Positions 10,252 to 23,454 of a stretch of DNA of 64,000 nucleotides are shown piece by piece. The number at the start of each line of letters is the position of its first letter. Position 1 is the first letter of the stretch. This DNA comes from Lactuca virosa (Eukaryota > Streptophyta > Magnoliopsida > Asterales > Asteraceae). Location: contig CAKMRJ010005745.1 in assembly GCA_928212115.1 (NCBI GenBank), positions 104,248,704-104,312,703 on the forward strand. Reading direction: 5' to 3'. The position numbers and the translations under genes were made by a program. The notes under the pieces were generated by a model, which made no database searches, was not told the DNA's origin, and saw only the letters and a program-made list of their open reading frames with translations.

Positions 10252-11777
10252 TCTCAATTGTGAAGACGAAAAATTCAAATGAACAACCACAAACTGGTGA
10301 CATATTTGTGTGGGGCCTACGATATGTAATTTCTATGAAATTTTAATGAAAATGTAAGACAAAATAAATATGAATTGAAACAGAGATTGCCCCAAATTAG
10401 ACTTTTAAAGACTTACAAGACTTGGAAATTTGTATTTATGAATTGTATATTTTCCCATCCTGTGGTAGTTTTTGATCCTCTAGTTATATGAAATGAGTCC
10501 CTAAAAACGAACTGATGGAATCAAATATAGTAGATATAAGTGAGAACAGTGATATGATATCATTTGGGTCCAAGAATTTAATGACCATGAAAAGAACTTA
10601 TCTCGCTTAAATTAATTAAATCCTAAACTTGTTAGAAACAAGTCAAGTTGGTCAATTTCAGCTTTGATCCATGGTCTCCAACATTGTTAAAAATAACATT
10701 TTTTTGAAAAAGTGCCTAACTAGTAGTGACTCTTTAAAACAAGAGGGTAATAAACTTGCAATTTATATATTTTGAAAAAAATTTGAATGAATTCTTTTTA
10801 TTAATCAGTCTTATACTAAAATGTTTAACGTCTTTATTAACAACAAAATTAAAGAATGGACGACCACAGTTTCTAGACCTCCCTAGCATTGGTGCTATGT
10901 TAAACAAATTAATTTTTTCTTTTCATACACAAAACAATAAAAAATATATAAATGAATGAACAGTTCAGAAACATGCAACCATAATGTAATGTACTTCGCA
11001 TAAAAGAATGAAGTGTTAGACTAATAATGTAAAAAGAACAAAATTTTGATTCTAACAATGTAATGATAACAACAAGACTTTTAATGAATTGTGTAGCTGG
11101 TGGTCCTGCCAGAGTGAAAAGAAATGCGACAGACAGATTAACCGGATCTGATCTCAATATTGGATCTCATCTTAAAATCTAAGAGTAACATCAAGAAAAA
11201 CAGCTAGATTAGATTCATTCTAATATAGCTAATTACTTTACATGATCATGAGATCTATAAAACTGTGAGCCTCACATAGCATCAATTAACCAATTAGCAT
11301 AAGTTATTCTTCATATATTTCCGAAGGCGGGGTCTAATTCTACGAAGAAAAAAAAAAAAAAAAAAACAAAAAAATTGAAAAAGATAGTAGCGGATTTTCA
11401 ACGAGAGACTTGCTACCAATATTATCAACAGTACGCTTGAATTTGGGGCTTCATTCCCCTTTGACTGCTTCTGCTTCTGTTTCACAGTCTCCGGCGCCTC
11501 TGTACTGCAGTCGGAGTTCAACGATTTTCGTGTCAGATCCGCCCGGCCAACAAACTGTATAACCTGCGCTGTTTAAGCAAGCGTCCTGGCCCATGGAAAG
11601 CAAGCCGTACATATACTAGTATAAAACACTTATTCATGGAACAAAATCTGTGTATATCTATTTTCTATTTTCATTTTGATTAAAAAATATTTTTATCCAT
11701 TCAAACGAATTAATTAATTAATTGCTAAGATGTCCATCCGTTTTTTTTTTGGTATTGCTTTAGATTTTATTTAAATA
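10252..11777. other. RLP-1 upstream region, duplicated in the cluster
   Basis: AT-rich, with no credible gene. It aligns by eye with 28732-30250 and 53546-55545, including a stretch ending in an A-rich run near 11347 and a more GC-rich block (about 11380-11620) containing CTCCGGCGCCTCTG. Decayed copies of that block also occur at 18350-18540 and 23510-23700. Confidence 0.75.
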
Positions 11778-12066
11778 CTAGTTTATCATCCGTGTGAACC
11801 ACGGTTATAAAATTAATTAAACTTTCATAATAAAAATTTATAATTATTATTCAATTATTTTAAATAAATTATTAATTAGGAGATATATCAAATTTTTATA
11901 GTTGTTATAAATTCAAATTTAACATATGATTAGAAAATGTAAATTTAAATTTTGAAATGAGTTGCCTAATATATCTACATGATACATGACATAATATTAA
12001 TGAGGAGTTATATTAGAATGACACTTGGTAATGGAGATTAAAGCTATTCATTTATTAGAATAGGGA
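11778..12066 (-). mobile_element. small non-autonomous Helitron
   Basis: On the minus strand it begins TCCCTATTC (after 12066) and ends with a hairpin CCGTG-GTTCA-CACGG, then ATGATAAA, then CTAG, exactly the Helitron 3' signature. It sits between A and T without a target duplication. The paralogous upstream regions lack it: near 30246 and 55540 the sequence runs straight through TTAAATATTG(G/A)GGGTTTG, giving independent empty sites. At 289 bp it encodes nothing. Confidence 0.85.
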
Positions 12067-12544
12067 TTAAGGGTTTGTTTTTTGATTATCTGATTTAGTG
12101 GTTTATATGTCTACAACATTTCTTAAAGTAACCTTTTTTTATTGTTTCTATAATTGAGTAAATACCAAACGTTTAGGATTTTCTGTATAGAAGTTACTGT
12201 ACAAATTCATACTTCGACAATTTTTAGTCTATTAATTTTCTTAATTTTATTCGTTGAACGAAAGTTTTGTCATAAAAGCTTTTATGTTTTGTAGATATGG
12301 ACGAGATATGGACGGTTTTACCTTAAATTGAAATTTATGTTCAATGTCTTAATTTTGCACACTTTTTTTTTCCATTTTTGAGCTTTTGGAAGGTAAAGTA
12401 CAGGCAGGCGTGCCACATCAACGACTTGGCATTTTCGAGTGAATGGACGCCGATAAAACTATTTTAAATAATAAATACACATCGTTACTTATTAATATGT
12501 ACAAATACATAAATATGTATTTTAAACAATATAAACCATATGAA
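12067..12544. other. continuation of duplicated RLP upstream DNA
   Basis: It aligns with about 55550-56230 upstream of RLP-3. A related copy in inverted orientation lies at about 16590-16790 (CTTTTATG...GTTTTACC...AAATTGAAATTTATGTTC). No gene is visible. Confidence 0.65.
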
Positions 12545-14226
12545 TAAATGTGAGCCAATCATTTTACTTATTTTAAGAAAATGTGATTAATACATATTAT
12601 TAAATTAAATATAATTGATAAATACCATCAAATTTAACTAGAATGGTATTTTAGTCAATTAATATAGATTTAATAAAGTAAATTTGCATATTTTAAGGGA
12701 TCATAGATTCTATTAATTTTAAAAATCCGATTTTACGAATTATAATGTTTTTAATTCGGACATTCTAACAGAATATGTTTGAGTATGTTCAAAAATAAAA
12801 ATATTGTAGAACAATAAAATAATAAAAATATTATTGAACATATTTCTTGATCATGACTTTAAAAATTTCTTGTAGAATAACAAATTTTCGAACCAGCAAT
12901 TGAACAATTAAAACAAAAAATTACATTATTTCTTATAGAATACATGTAACAATTGCTAGGAATTACATTTATTATTAAAGAATAAAACTAAAAACTTTCA
13001 AATCGGGAAAAAAACATCAAAATCTAACAAAGACACTAATACATTCTAAAAGAATAATGTTGCTAAGAGGCGTCGTTCAAATTTCGTGGTCCGTTCTTCA
13101 AGCATCAGCTTCTGTGGAAACAAATCCAATGAATAAATTAGTGAGAAAATATCTATATTCCATTCCAACATAATTGGAATTCTGATAGAATTGGAATTCC
13201 ATTCTAATAGAATTGGAATTCATTTATCAATAATTATATTAATTCGGGGCATTCTAACAGAATATGTTCATGATTATCATAAAAAACATTCTTTTCTGAT
13301 AGAATACTATAAACGAAGAAATACGATTCAGTTGAACCATTTTAGCGAGCGCTTGGTGTGCATCAAAACAACTTTCAATTTCCTGTAAAAATTAAACAAT
13401 CAGAACAAATTCCCAATTCACCAAAAATATTTCACCTTGAAAGAATTAGACAATAAACCTAAACACATCCAAAATTTCTTTGATTTCTGTCAAACAATCA
13501 ACCCAAACATCCATTCTTTATATTGAAATCAAATCAAATTATAAAACCCATTTGAAGATTAAACTTCATTGGTTTACAGTAAATCAGTCAAAGTAAGAAG
13601 AAGAAGAAAGAAACTTGTACCCATCGACCTCCTTGTCTCTCGTTCTCACCTCACCAGAAAAAAAGGAAGAAGTGGCAGAGCTGCCTACTGCCGCCGCTGA
13701 TTTTGCTTGTCCCTGCCTAATCGATTTTGTTGTAATGGAATACACAGTGGTGTATGGCAACGATCAATAAGAGAGTCACCGGAGAAGGGTGACTGCCCCT
13801 CTCTTTCTCGTCTTTTCTTTTTTCTGTCAAACACAACAATCGAACGCCCCTGGATCGATGTTGTCATGATGCTTCTTCCCTCCGCACCTCCTCGTGATTT
13901 CCCAACTATCACAGAAGCTCCGTCGACATGCCCTGTTCCTTCGTTTCCCTTACCATCAGCGTCTTCGACTGATTAGAGGGGTGGGGCACCGATCGATAAC
14001 TGCTTCCTTCAAACCAACTGCCGCCTTTTCATCCCGTCGATTGAACCACCCACCTCTCTTCCCTTCACACACTATGCCGAAATTGGGAGAGAAGCAACCG
14101 AGAGCTGCTTGATTGTTAAAGGTCGATGTTTCTGTTTAGGGTTTTAAAGCTGTAATGTAAACGATTTTGCCTAAATTAAAGGGTTTATGATTTGAATAAT
14201 TAATTACCAAAAATAATTAAAAGCTA

Positions 14227-14414
14227 GGATTACAAATTTACCCCTATCTAGGTTTTTAAAATGATTGGTCCACATTTACGCCTACAATAACTTAATAATT
14301 ACTTTAAACACCTGAACCTAAGATTACAATTTTACCCCTATCTAGGTTTTTAATATGATTGGTCCACATTTATGCCTACAATAACTCAATAATTACTTTA
14401 AACACCTGAACCTA
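14227..14414. repeat. two-copy 94-bp tandem repeat
   Basis: Two adjacent copies from GATTACAA(A/T)TTTACCCCTATC to AAACACCTGAACCTA. The same pair is present in S2 at 20562-20750, so the tandem predates the large duplication. Confidence 0.88.

Positions 14415-14468
<54 letters not shown>
14415..14468. repeat. (TC)n(TA)n compound microsatellite
   Basis: Pure TC run followed by a pure TA run, immediately left of the foldback MITE. The equivalent run in S2 (20751-20834) is longer. Confidence 0.93.
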
Positions 14469-14471
<3 letters not shown>

Positions 14472-15004
14472 CTAGGTTAATATGTTTCTTATATTTATTG
14501 TGTGCTAGAATGCACTAATAGGAATTTAGTAAAATTAAATAATTCTTTAATTAAATAAGGATATATATTAAATGATTTCCATAATTGTATGTATATTAAA
14601 TGATATTCATAATTATAATTCTCTTTTTATGGAAACTAATTAAATTTGTTATTAATGTCAGCAATAACATTCTTTCAAAATGAATTCATACCTAGGTTTT
14701 TATGTATGGGTTCGTTGTTTGTTTCAGTACTCACTCACTTAAAATACAATAAAGTTGCATGGAATATGAAGAACAATAGTGCATTCTACTAGAATACATT
14801 CTCATTCTGCTAGAATACACTCTCATTCTTCTAAATACGAATTCATTTTGAAAGAATATTATTGTCGAAATTACTAACGAATTTAATTAGTTTCCATACA
14901 AATGAATTATAAGTATTGATATCATTTAATATACATATAATTTTTACTAAATTTTTATTGGTGCATTCTAGCACACAATAGATGTGAGAAACATTTGAAC
15001 CTAC
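14469..15004. mobile_element. foldback MITE, copy 1
   Basis: Arms of roughly 220-250 bp are inverted copies: the left begins GGCTAGGTTAATATGTTTCTTA and the right ends with its degenerate complement ...GAACCTAC. Shared internal stretches include TTGTGTGCTAGAATGCAC and ATTCTTTCAAAATGAATTC. The centre is short and non-coding. Compound TC-TA microsatellites abut both sides. Long-armed, gene-free elements like this are non-autonomous DNA transposons; the superfamily is not determined. Confidence 0.82.
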
Positions 15005-15005
15005 A

Positions 15006-15006
<1 letters not shown>

Positions 15007-15090
<84 letters not shown>

Positions 15091-15092
15091 TT
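15007..15092. repeat. (TC)n(TA)n(TG)n compound microsatellite
   Basis: Three successive dinucleotide runs immediately right of the foldback MITE. S2 has the same order at 21373-21462 with different lengths. Confidence 0.93.
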
Positions 15093-15191
15093 AATTTGTA
15101 TAAATACATTTTCTTTTATAAATACCTGTAAAATGTATTTATATATTTAAAAATATATTTATATGTTTAAAGACCTATTTAAAAAATACAT

Positions 15192-15193
15192 TC

Positions 15194-15227
<34 letters not shown>
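15192..15227. repeat. (AAT)n microsatellite, Helitron insertion site
   Basis: TAA/ATA trinucleotide run. The Helitron-like CTAG end at 15228 lies inside it. In S2 the run (21567-21600) continues directly into an ATT-type repeat without insertion. Confidence 0.85.
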
Positions 15228-15228
<1 letters not shown>

Positions 15229-16420
15229 TAGAAAGGTTACCCCCGCTACGCGGGGGCCAGAAGCTTTCAATGTTGTTTCCCGATCGATAAATATGACAGA
15301 CGTAGAAAGTGCAAGGATGACAATCCCGGGCTTTGCCCCGGACCGTTTTGTTCATGTTTTTATGAAAAAATGTAAAAGTTTTGACTACAAGGACCAGAAG
15401 TGTCAAAATGGCTAAAGAATTAAAGCGGTAGGAATTAGCAAGTTTTTAAAAAAGGAATCAAAGTTGTCGAACCGTTACAGTTTTGTGGCCAAACTTTAAA
15501 TATTAAAAGGTTCCTAAGTAGAAAAGGGATCAAAGTTGTCAAACCGTTAAAGTTTTGTGGCCAAACTTTAAATATTAAAAGGTTCCTAAAAAATGTAAAA
15601 ATATCGATTATAAGGACCAAAAGTGTCAAAATGGCTAAAAAATGAGGACTAAAGTTGTCAAACCGTTAACGTTTTGTGGCCAAACTTTAAATATTAAAAG
15701 GTTCCTAAATAGAAAAGGGATCAAAGTTGTCAAACCGTTAAAGTTTTGTGGCCAAACTTTAAATATTAAAAGGTTCCTAAAAAATGTAAAAATATCGATT
15801 AGAATGACCAAAAGTGTCAAAATGGCTAAAAAATGAGGATCAAAGTTGTCAAACCGTTAAAGTTTTGTGGACAAACTTTAAATATTAAAAGGTTCCTAAA
15901 TAGAAAAGGGATCAAAGTTGTCAAACCGTTAAAGTATTGTAGCCAAACTTTAAATATTAAAAGATCCTAAAAAATGTAAAAATATCGATTACAATGACCA
16001 AAATTGTCAAAATGGCTAAAAAATGAGAACCAAAGTTGCCAAAGTATAGGGACCAATTCTGCCAAAAAAACAACATAAAGTCCAGGGACCAAAAGTGTCA
16101 AAATGGCTAAAATATGAGGACCAAAGTTGTCAAACCGTTAAAGTTTTGTGGCCAAACTTTAAATATTAAAAGGTTCCTAAATAGAAAAGGGATCAAAGTT
16201 GTCAAATCGTTAAAGTTTTGTGGCCAAACTTTAAATATTAAAAGGTTCCTAAAATATGTAAAAATATCGATTACAAGGACCAAAAGTGTCAAAATGGCTA
16301 AAAAATGAGGACCAAAGTTGCCAAAGTACAGGGACCAATTCTGCCAAAAAAACAACATAAAGTCCAGGGACTAAAATAGACAAAAATTATGGAAGTTCAC
16401 TATTCATAAGAAACAATTTC
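15228..16420 (-). mobile_element. Helitron-like insertion with internal minisatellite
   Basis: On the minus strand it ends with a GC hairpin (CCCCCGC-GTA-GCGGGGG), TAACCTTT, then CTAG, followed by T: the Helitron 3' terminus. S2 lacks this whole segment. Inside, from about 15455 to 16370, lie about eight copies of a roughly 70-bp unit (AAAGTTGTCAAACCGTTAAAG...AAAGGTTCCTAAA), grouped into higher-order repeats. No helicase or replication-initiator gene is present. The 5' end was not located precisely; it is lost in TA/ATT microsatellites near 16420. Confidence 0.7.
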
Positions 16421-16422
16421 CA

Positions 16423-16424
16423 TA

Positions 16425-16456
<32 letters not shown>

Positions 16457-16492
16457 TATTATTATTATTATTATTATTATTATTTTAATCAT
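16423..16492. repeat. (TA)n and (ATT)n microsatellite
   Basis: A TA run followed by ATT repeats. It adjoins the unresolved end of the Helitron-like insertion. Confidence 0.9.
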
Positions 16493-17882
16493 AATAAAAT
16501 TTGAATTTTAAGTCTTCCAGTATTTTAAAATATATGGGTGGTTGGTGGTTCCAATCCCACCACCAGTCCCTTTCATCCCTCTATGCCTCGATTTTTAAGC
16601 AAGTGAAAAACTCAACGTCGACATGTCACACCTACTTATATAGGTTACCGATTTTACCTACTAAAATCTCAAAATGAAAAAAACAATTGTAGACTGAAGC
16701 CATTAATGAACATAAATTTCAATTTAGGGTAAAACCATCAATTTCTACAAAACTTAAGAGCTTTTATGTTGGTATCCCAAATTAAAAAAATCACATACTT
16801 AGGTCTGAACAAAAACATGGAAAAAACAACATTTTTTGGTCAACCACGTTGACCATTTATGCAAATTACTTAGAAAACAATAATAAAATCCAATAATTGC
16901 TCGAGAAAAAGAATACACAAGCCAAGATCTCAAGGTTAAGTAGCTCAATTTGCTAAATTTATTAAAGTTGACACATATTGAATAATTTTGTGTATTGCGG
17001 TTATTATTTTTTTAAATACAGTATCCTCCGCAATACATGTGATGGATTCTATTGAATGCATTGGTAGTTGCTAAAGATTTTACTACACGATTTTACAATT
17101 TTTTTCTTAAATATACAATTAGCATAAACTGGTATATTCCAAATACGCCAAATACGCCAAGCTATAAATTGGTATTACAATCTTTGAGAACAATTAACAT
17201 AGAAAATGGACAAAGTTAGTGTTTTGTGAATCTGGAATACTCATTTAAACGAATTATTGTCAAGTGACACTTGACTTGTTTAAAAGTGTTGGATACGAGG
17301 AACAAAACATCCTCAAAGCAATCTTCAAAGTGAATGAGGGTAGACTGAGGATAGAGTTAGGGTCAAAGTAAATGGGTATCCGCAAAAAATGGCGTAATAT
17401 AAAATAAGATAAAAACAAAAACCGCAATTTCATTAGACATAAAGTTCAACTTCCATAACAAAGTTACATTTTAAAGTTCGCATCTTCGCTCTTTCATTTT
17501 ACGAAAGCGAGTATTTACAAAGATAAATTTTTATTTTCAAATTTTCATGATTGTGCTCATTTTGTAGAGAATTAAATTATAAAAACTTTGGTTTTTTAGA
17601 TTTGTTTTATAAAGGAAAAAAATATGGATGAAAAATAAAGTGGGTAGAAAAAAAAATCACCAGCCAATGGTAGCTTGCCATGCCATGTGGCTGGGAGTGG
17701 GGGAAGAGAGGGTGAAGGTGCATGAAACGCGTGTATGGCCAAATATTCTTTTTTTTTTTTCATTTTAACTCTCCAAACAATTAATTTTTATGGGAAAATA
17801 CCAAAATCTCACACAAAGGAGATTTTGTTTCAAAAGGACCCGGTCAAGGTTCTTTTTTTCCGACCACATTAGATGCTACTTA

Positions 17883-18292
<410 letters not shown>

Positions 18293-18548
18293 GCTACTTA
18301 CCTATTCATGAATTTTTGAGACATGGTACCAGATCTTGGAGAAGATACGAGCTATGATCAATATTACGCTTGAATTAGGGGTTTTTTTAGTGCTAATTTC
18401 TCGTTTGCCTGGTACTTCTGTTTCACCTTCACAAGTTCACCCTCACCGGTGCCTTGGTAGCGGAAATTCATCAAACCAAAAAACAGTAAGACGAAGTGGC
18501 CCACAAACAGTCTAACCAGTTTTTGCTAGGAAAATGCGTCAAGGGCCA

Positions 18549-18900
18549 TTTATGCAAATTACTTAGAAAACAATAATAAAATCCAATAATTGCTCGAGAA
18601 AAAGAATACACAAGCCAAGATCTCACGGTTAAGTAGCTCAATTTGCTAAATTTATTAAAGTTGACACATATTGAATAATTTTGTGTATTGCGGTTATTAT
18701 TTTTTTAAATACAGTATCCTCCGCAATACATGTGATGGATTCTATTGAATGCATTGGTAGTTGCTAAAGATTTTACTACACGATTTTACAATTTTTTCTT
18801 AAATATACAATTAGCATAAACTGGTATATTCCAAATACTCCAAGCTATAAATTGGTATTACAATCTTTGAGAACAATTAACATAGAAAATGGACAAAGTA
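18549..18900. repeat. extra copy of an S1/S2 internal segment
   Basis: It repeats about 16850-17217 of S1 (and 22020-22380 of S2) from ATTTATGCAAATTACTTAG to AATGGACAAAGT. It lies between S1 and S2 as a third partial copy. Its left junction shares CCATTTATGC with the flanking sequence. Confidence 0.88.
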
Positions 18901-20561
18901 AGTGTTATTGTATGCATAAATGTGAGCCAATCATTTTACTTATTTTAAGAAAGCGATTAATACATATTATTGAATTAAATATAATTGATAAGTACCATGA
19001 AATTTAACTAGATTGGTATTTTAGTCAATTAATATAGATTTAATAAAGTAAATTTGCATATTTTAAGGGATCGTAGATTCTATTAATTTTAAAAATCCGA
19101 TTTTACGAATTATAATGTTTTTAATTCGGACATTCTGACAGAATATGTTTGAGTATGTTCAAAAATAAAAATATTCTAGAATCATAAAATAATAAAAATA
19201 TTATTGAACATATTTCTTGATCATGACTTTAAAAATTTCTTGTAGAATAACAAATTCTCGAACCAGCAATTGAACAATTAAAACAAAAAATTACATTATT
19301 TCTTATAGAATACATGTAACAATTGCTAGGAATTACATTTATTATTAAAGAATAAAACTAAAAACTTTCAAATCGGGAAAAAAAACATCAAAATCTAACA
19401 AAGACACTAATACATTCTAAAAGAATAATGTTGCTAAGAGGCGTCGTTCAAATTTCGTGGTCCGTTCTTCAAGCATCAGCTTCTGTGGAAACAAATCCAA
19501 TGAATAAATTAGTGAGAAAATATCCATATTCCATTCCAACATAATTGGAATTCTGATAGAATTGGAATTCCATTCTGATAGAATTGGAATTCATTTATCA
19601 ATAATTATATTAATTCGGGGCATTTTAACAGAATATGTTCATGATTATCATAAAAAAACATTCTTTTCTGATAGAATACTATAAACGAAGAAATATCATT
19701 CAGTTGAAGCATTTTAGCGAGCGCTTGGTGTGCATCAAAACAACTTTCAATTTCCTGTAAAAATTAAACAATCAGAACAAATTCCCAATTCACCAAAAAT
19801 ATTACACCTTGAAAGAATTAGACAATAAACCTAAACACATCCAAAATTTCTTTGATTTCTATCAAACAATCAACCCAAACATCCATTCTTTATATTGAAA
19901 TCAAATCAAATTATAAAACCCATTTGAAGATTAAACTTCATTGGTTTACAGTAAATCAGTCAAAGTAAGAAGAAGAAGAAAGAAACTTGTACCCATCGAC
20001 CTCTATGTCTCTCGTTCTCACTTCACCAAAAAAAAAGGAAGAAGTGGCAGAGCTGCCTACTGCCGCCGCTGATTTTGCTTGTCCCTGCCTAATCGATTTT
20101 GTTGTAATGGAATACACAGTGGTGTAGGGCAACGATCAATAAGAGAGTCACCGGAGAAGGGCGACTGCCCCTCTCTTTCTCGTCTTTTCTTCTTTCTGTC
20201 AAACACAACAATCGAACGCCCCTGGATCGATGTTGTCACGATGCTTCTTCCCTCCGCACCTCCTCGCGATTTCCCAACTATCACAGAAGCTCCGTCGATA
20301 TGCCCTGATTAGAGGGGTAGGGCACCGATCGATAACTGCTTCCTTCAAACCAACTCCCGCCTTTTCATCCCGTCGATTGAACCACCCACCTCTCTTCCCT
20401 TCACACACTATGCCGAAATTGGGAGAGAAGCAACCGAGAGCTGCTTGATTGTTAAAGGTCGATGTTTCTGTTTAGGGTTTTAAAGCTGTAATGTAAACGA
20501 TTTTGCCTAAATTAAAGGGTTTATGATTTGAATAATTAATTACCAAAAATAATTAAAAGCT

Positions 20562-20750
20562 AAGATTACAATTTTACCCCTATCTAGATTTTTAAAATGA
20601 TTGGTCCACATTTATGCCTACAATAACTCAATAATTACTTTAAACACCTGAACCTAAGATTACAATTTTACCCCTATCTAGGTTTTTAATATGATTGGTC
20701 CACATTTATGCCTACAATAACTCAATAATTACTTTAAACACCTGAACCTA
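20562..20750. repeat. two-copy 94-bp tandem repeat in S2
   Basis: Same unit as at 14227-14414 (GATTACAATTTTACCCC...CACCTGAACCTA), followed by the same TC/TA microsatellite. Confidence 0.87.
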
Positions 20751-20834
<84 letters not shown>

Positions 20835-20837
<3 letters not shown>

Positions 20838-21370
20838 CTAGGTTAATATGTATCTTATATTTATTGTGTGCTAGAATGCACCAATAGGAATTTAGTAAAA
20901 TTAAATAATTCTTTAATTAAATAAAGATATATATTAAATGATTTCTATAATTGTATGTATATTAAATGATATTCATAATTATAATTCTCTTTTTATGGAA
21001 ACTAATTAAATTTGTTATTAATGTCAGCAATAACATTCTTTCAAAATGAATTCATACCTAGGTTTTTACGTATGGGTTCGTTGTTTGTTTCAGTACTCAC
21101 TCACTTAAAATACAATAAAGTTGCATGGAATATGACGAACGAGAGTGCATTCTAGTATAATACATTCTCATTCTGCTAGAATACATTCTCATTCTTCTAA
21201 ATACGAATTCATTTTGAAAGAATATTATTGTTGAAATTAATAACGAATTTAATTAGTTTCCATACAAATGAATTATAAGTATTGATATCATTTAATATAC
21301 ATATAATTTTTACTAAATTTTTATTGGTGCATTCTAGCACACAATAAATGTGAGAAACATTTGAACCTAC
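20835..21370. mobile_element. foldback MITE, copy 2
   Basis: Counterpart of 14469-15004 in S2, with the same long inverted arms and the same flanking TC/TA/TG microsatellites of different length. Confidence 0.82.
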
Positions 21371-21371
21371 A

Positions 21372-21464
<93 letters not shown>

Positions 21465-22900
21465 AATTTGTATAAATACATTTTCTTTTATAAATACCTG
21501 TAAAATGTATTTATATATTTAAAAATATATTTATATGTTTAGAGACCTATTTAAAAAATACATTCATAATAATAATATAATAATAATAATAATAATAATT
21601 AATATTAATATTAATATTAATATTAATATTAATATTAATATTATTATTATTATTATTTTAATCACAATAAAATTTGAATTTTAAGTCTTCCGGCATTTTA
21701 AAATGCATGGGTGGTTGGTGGTTCCAATCCCACCACCAGTCCCTTTCATCCCTCTATGCCTCGATTTTTAAGCAAGTGAAAAACTCAACGTCGACATGTC
21801 ACACCTACTTATATAGGTTACCGATTTTACCTACTAAAATCTCAAAATGAAAAAAACAATTGTAGACTGAAGCCATTAATGAACATAAATTTCAATTTAG
21901 GATAAAACCATCAATTTCTACAAAACTTAAGAGCTTTTATGTTGGTATCCCAAATTAAAAAAATCACATACTTAGGTCTGAACAAAAACATGGAAAAAAC
22001 AACATTTGGTCAACCACGTGGACCATTTATGCAAATTATTTAGAAAACAATAATAAAATCCAATAATTGCTCGAGAAAAAGAATACACAAGCCAAGATCT
22101 CAGGGTTAAGTAGCTCAATTTGCTAAATTTATTAAAGTTGACACATATTGAATAATTTTGTGTATTGCGGTTATTATTTTTTTAAATACAGTATCCTCCG
22201 CAATACATGTGATGGATTCTATTGAATGCATTGGTAGTTGCTAAAGATTTTACTACACGATTTTACAATTTTTTCTTAAATATACAATTAGCATAAACTG
22301 GTATATTCCAAATACGCCAAGCTATAAATTGGTATTACAATATTTGAGAACAATTAACATAGAAAATGGACAAAGTTAGTGTTTTGTGAATCTGGAATAC
22401 TCATTTAAACGAATTATTGTCAAGTGACACTTGACTTGTTTAAAAGTGTTGGATACGAGGAACAAAACATCCTCAAAGCAATCTTCAAAGTGAATGAGGG
22501 TAGACTAAGGATAGAGCTAGGGTCAAAGTAAATGGGTATCCGCAAAAAAAATGGCGTACTATATAAAATAAGATAAAAACCAAAACCGCAATTTCATTAG
22601 ACATAAAGTTCAACTTCCATAACAAAGTTACATTTTAAAGTTCGCATCTTCGCTCTTTCATTTTACGAAAGCGAGTATTTACAAAGATAAATTTTTATTT
22701 TCAAATTTTCATGATTGTGCTCATTTTGTAGAGAATTAAATTATAAAAACTTTGGTTTTTTAGATTTTTTTTATAAAGGAAAAAAATTATGGATGAAAAA
22801 TAAAGTGGGTAGAAAAAAAAATACCAGCCAATGGTAGCTTGCCATGCCATGTGGCTGGGAGTGGGGAAGAGAGGGTGAAGGTGCATGAAACGCCTGTATG

Positions 22901-22904
<4 letters not shown>

Positions 22905-22980
<76 letters not shown>
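22905..22980. repeat. (TA)n microsatellite
   Basis: A pure TA run of nearly 40 units. The corresponding S1 position (about 17745) has a T run instead. Confidence 0.95.
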
Positions 22981-22983
<3 letters not shown>

Positions 22984-23105
22984 CATTTTAACTCTCCAAA
23001 CAATTAATTTTTATGGGAAAATACCAAAATCTTACACAAAGGAGATTTTGTTTCAAAAGGACCCGGTCAAGGTTCTTTTTTTCCGACCACATTAGATGCT
23101 ACTTA

Positions 23106-23317
23106 CAGGGTCGGTCCAAACATATATGAGGCCCGAGGCGAAAAGAAAAAAATGGCCCCTTAAAGACAAATATAATAAAGATTCAAAAAATATATATATC
23201 AATCATTTTTCATTATAGACGTGTACAATTAGCAATAGTAAGGAAGCCAAATTGTTTATGTTTTGAGCTAATTTGAGTTTGAATCAACTTTACGACCTAA
23301 AAATCATTTAGGTAATC

Positions 23318-23360
<43 letters not shown>

Positions 23361-23454
23361 CACACACACACTACATAACCCATAAATTTTTGGCCCCCTA
23401 GAGACGTGGGTCCTGGGCTGTCGCCCGGGTTGCCCACCGTCTGGGCCGACCCTG
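23106..23454. mobile_element. hAT-type MITE, copy 2
   Basis: Same CAGGGTCGGTCC...GGGCCGACCCTG ends and same GCTACTTA duplication (23098-23105 and 23455-23462) as copy 1, so it was duplicated with S2 rather than inserted independently. Confidence 0.9.

Noticed and set aside
11294..11521. Minus-strand 75-codon frame upstream of RLP-1
   Set aside because: Not conserved in the homologous upstream regions and runs through an A-rich tract.
13685..14112. Paired 70-90 codon frames on both strands, repeated at 20057-20448
   Set aside because: Both strands are open, the frames differ between copies, and no domain is seen; kept only as an unidentified duplicated block.
15435..16358. Repeated minus-strand open frames with RNLLIFKVWPQN
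   Set aside because: Translations of the roughly 70-bp minisatellite in the Helitron-like insertion; no start context or domain.
22771..23095. Open frames consisting largely of Ile-Tyr repeats
   Set aside because: Translation of the (TA)n microsatellite.
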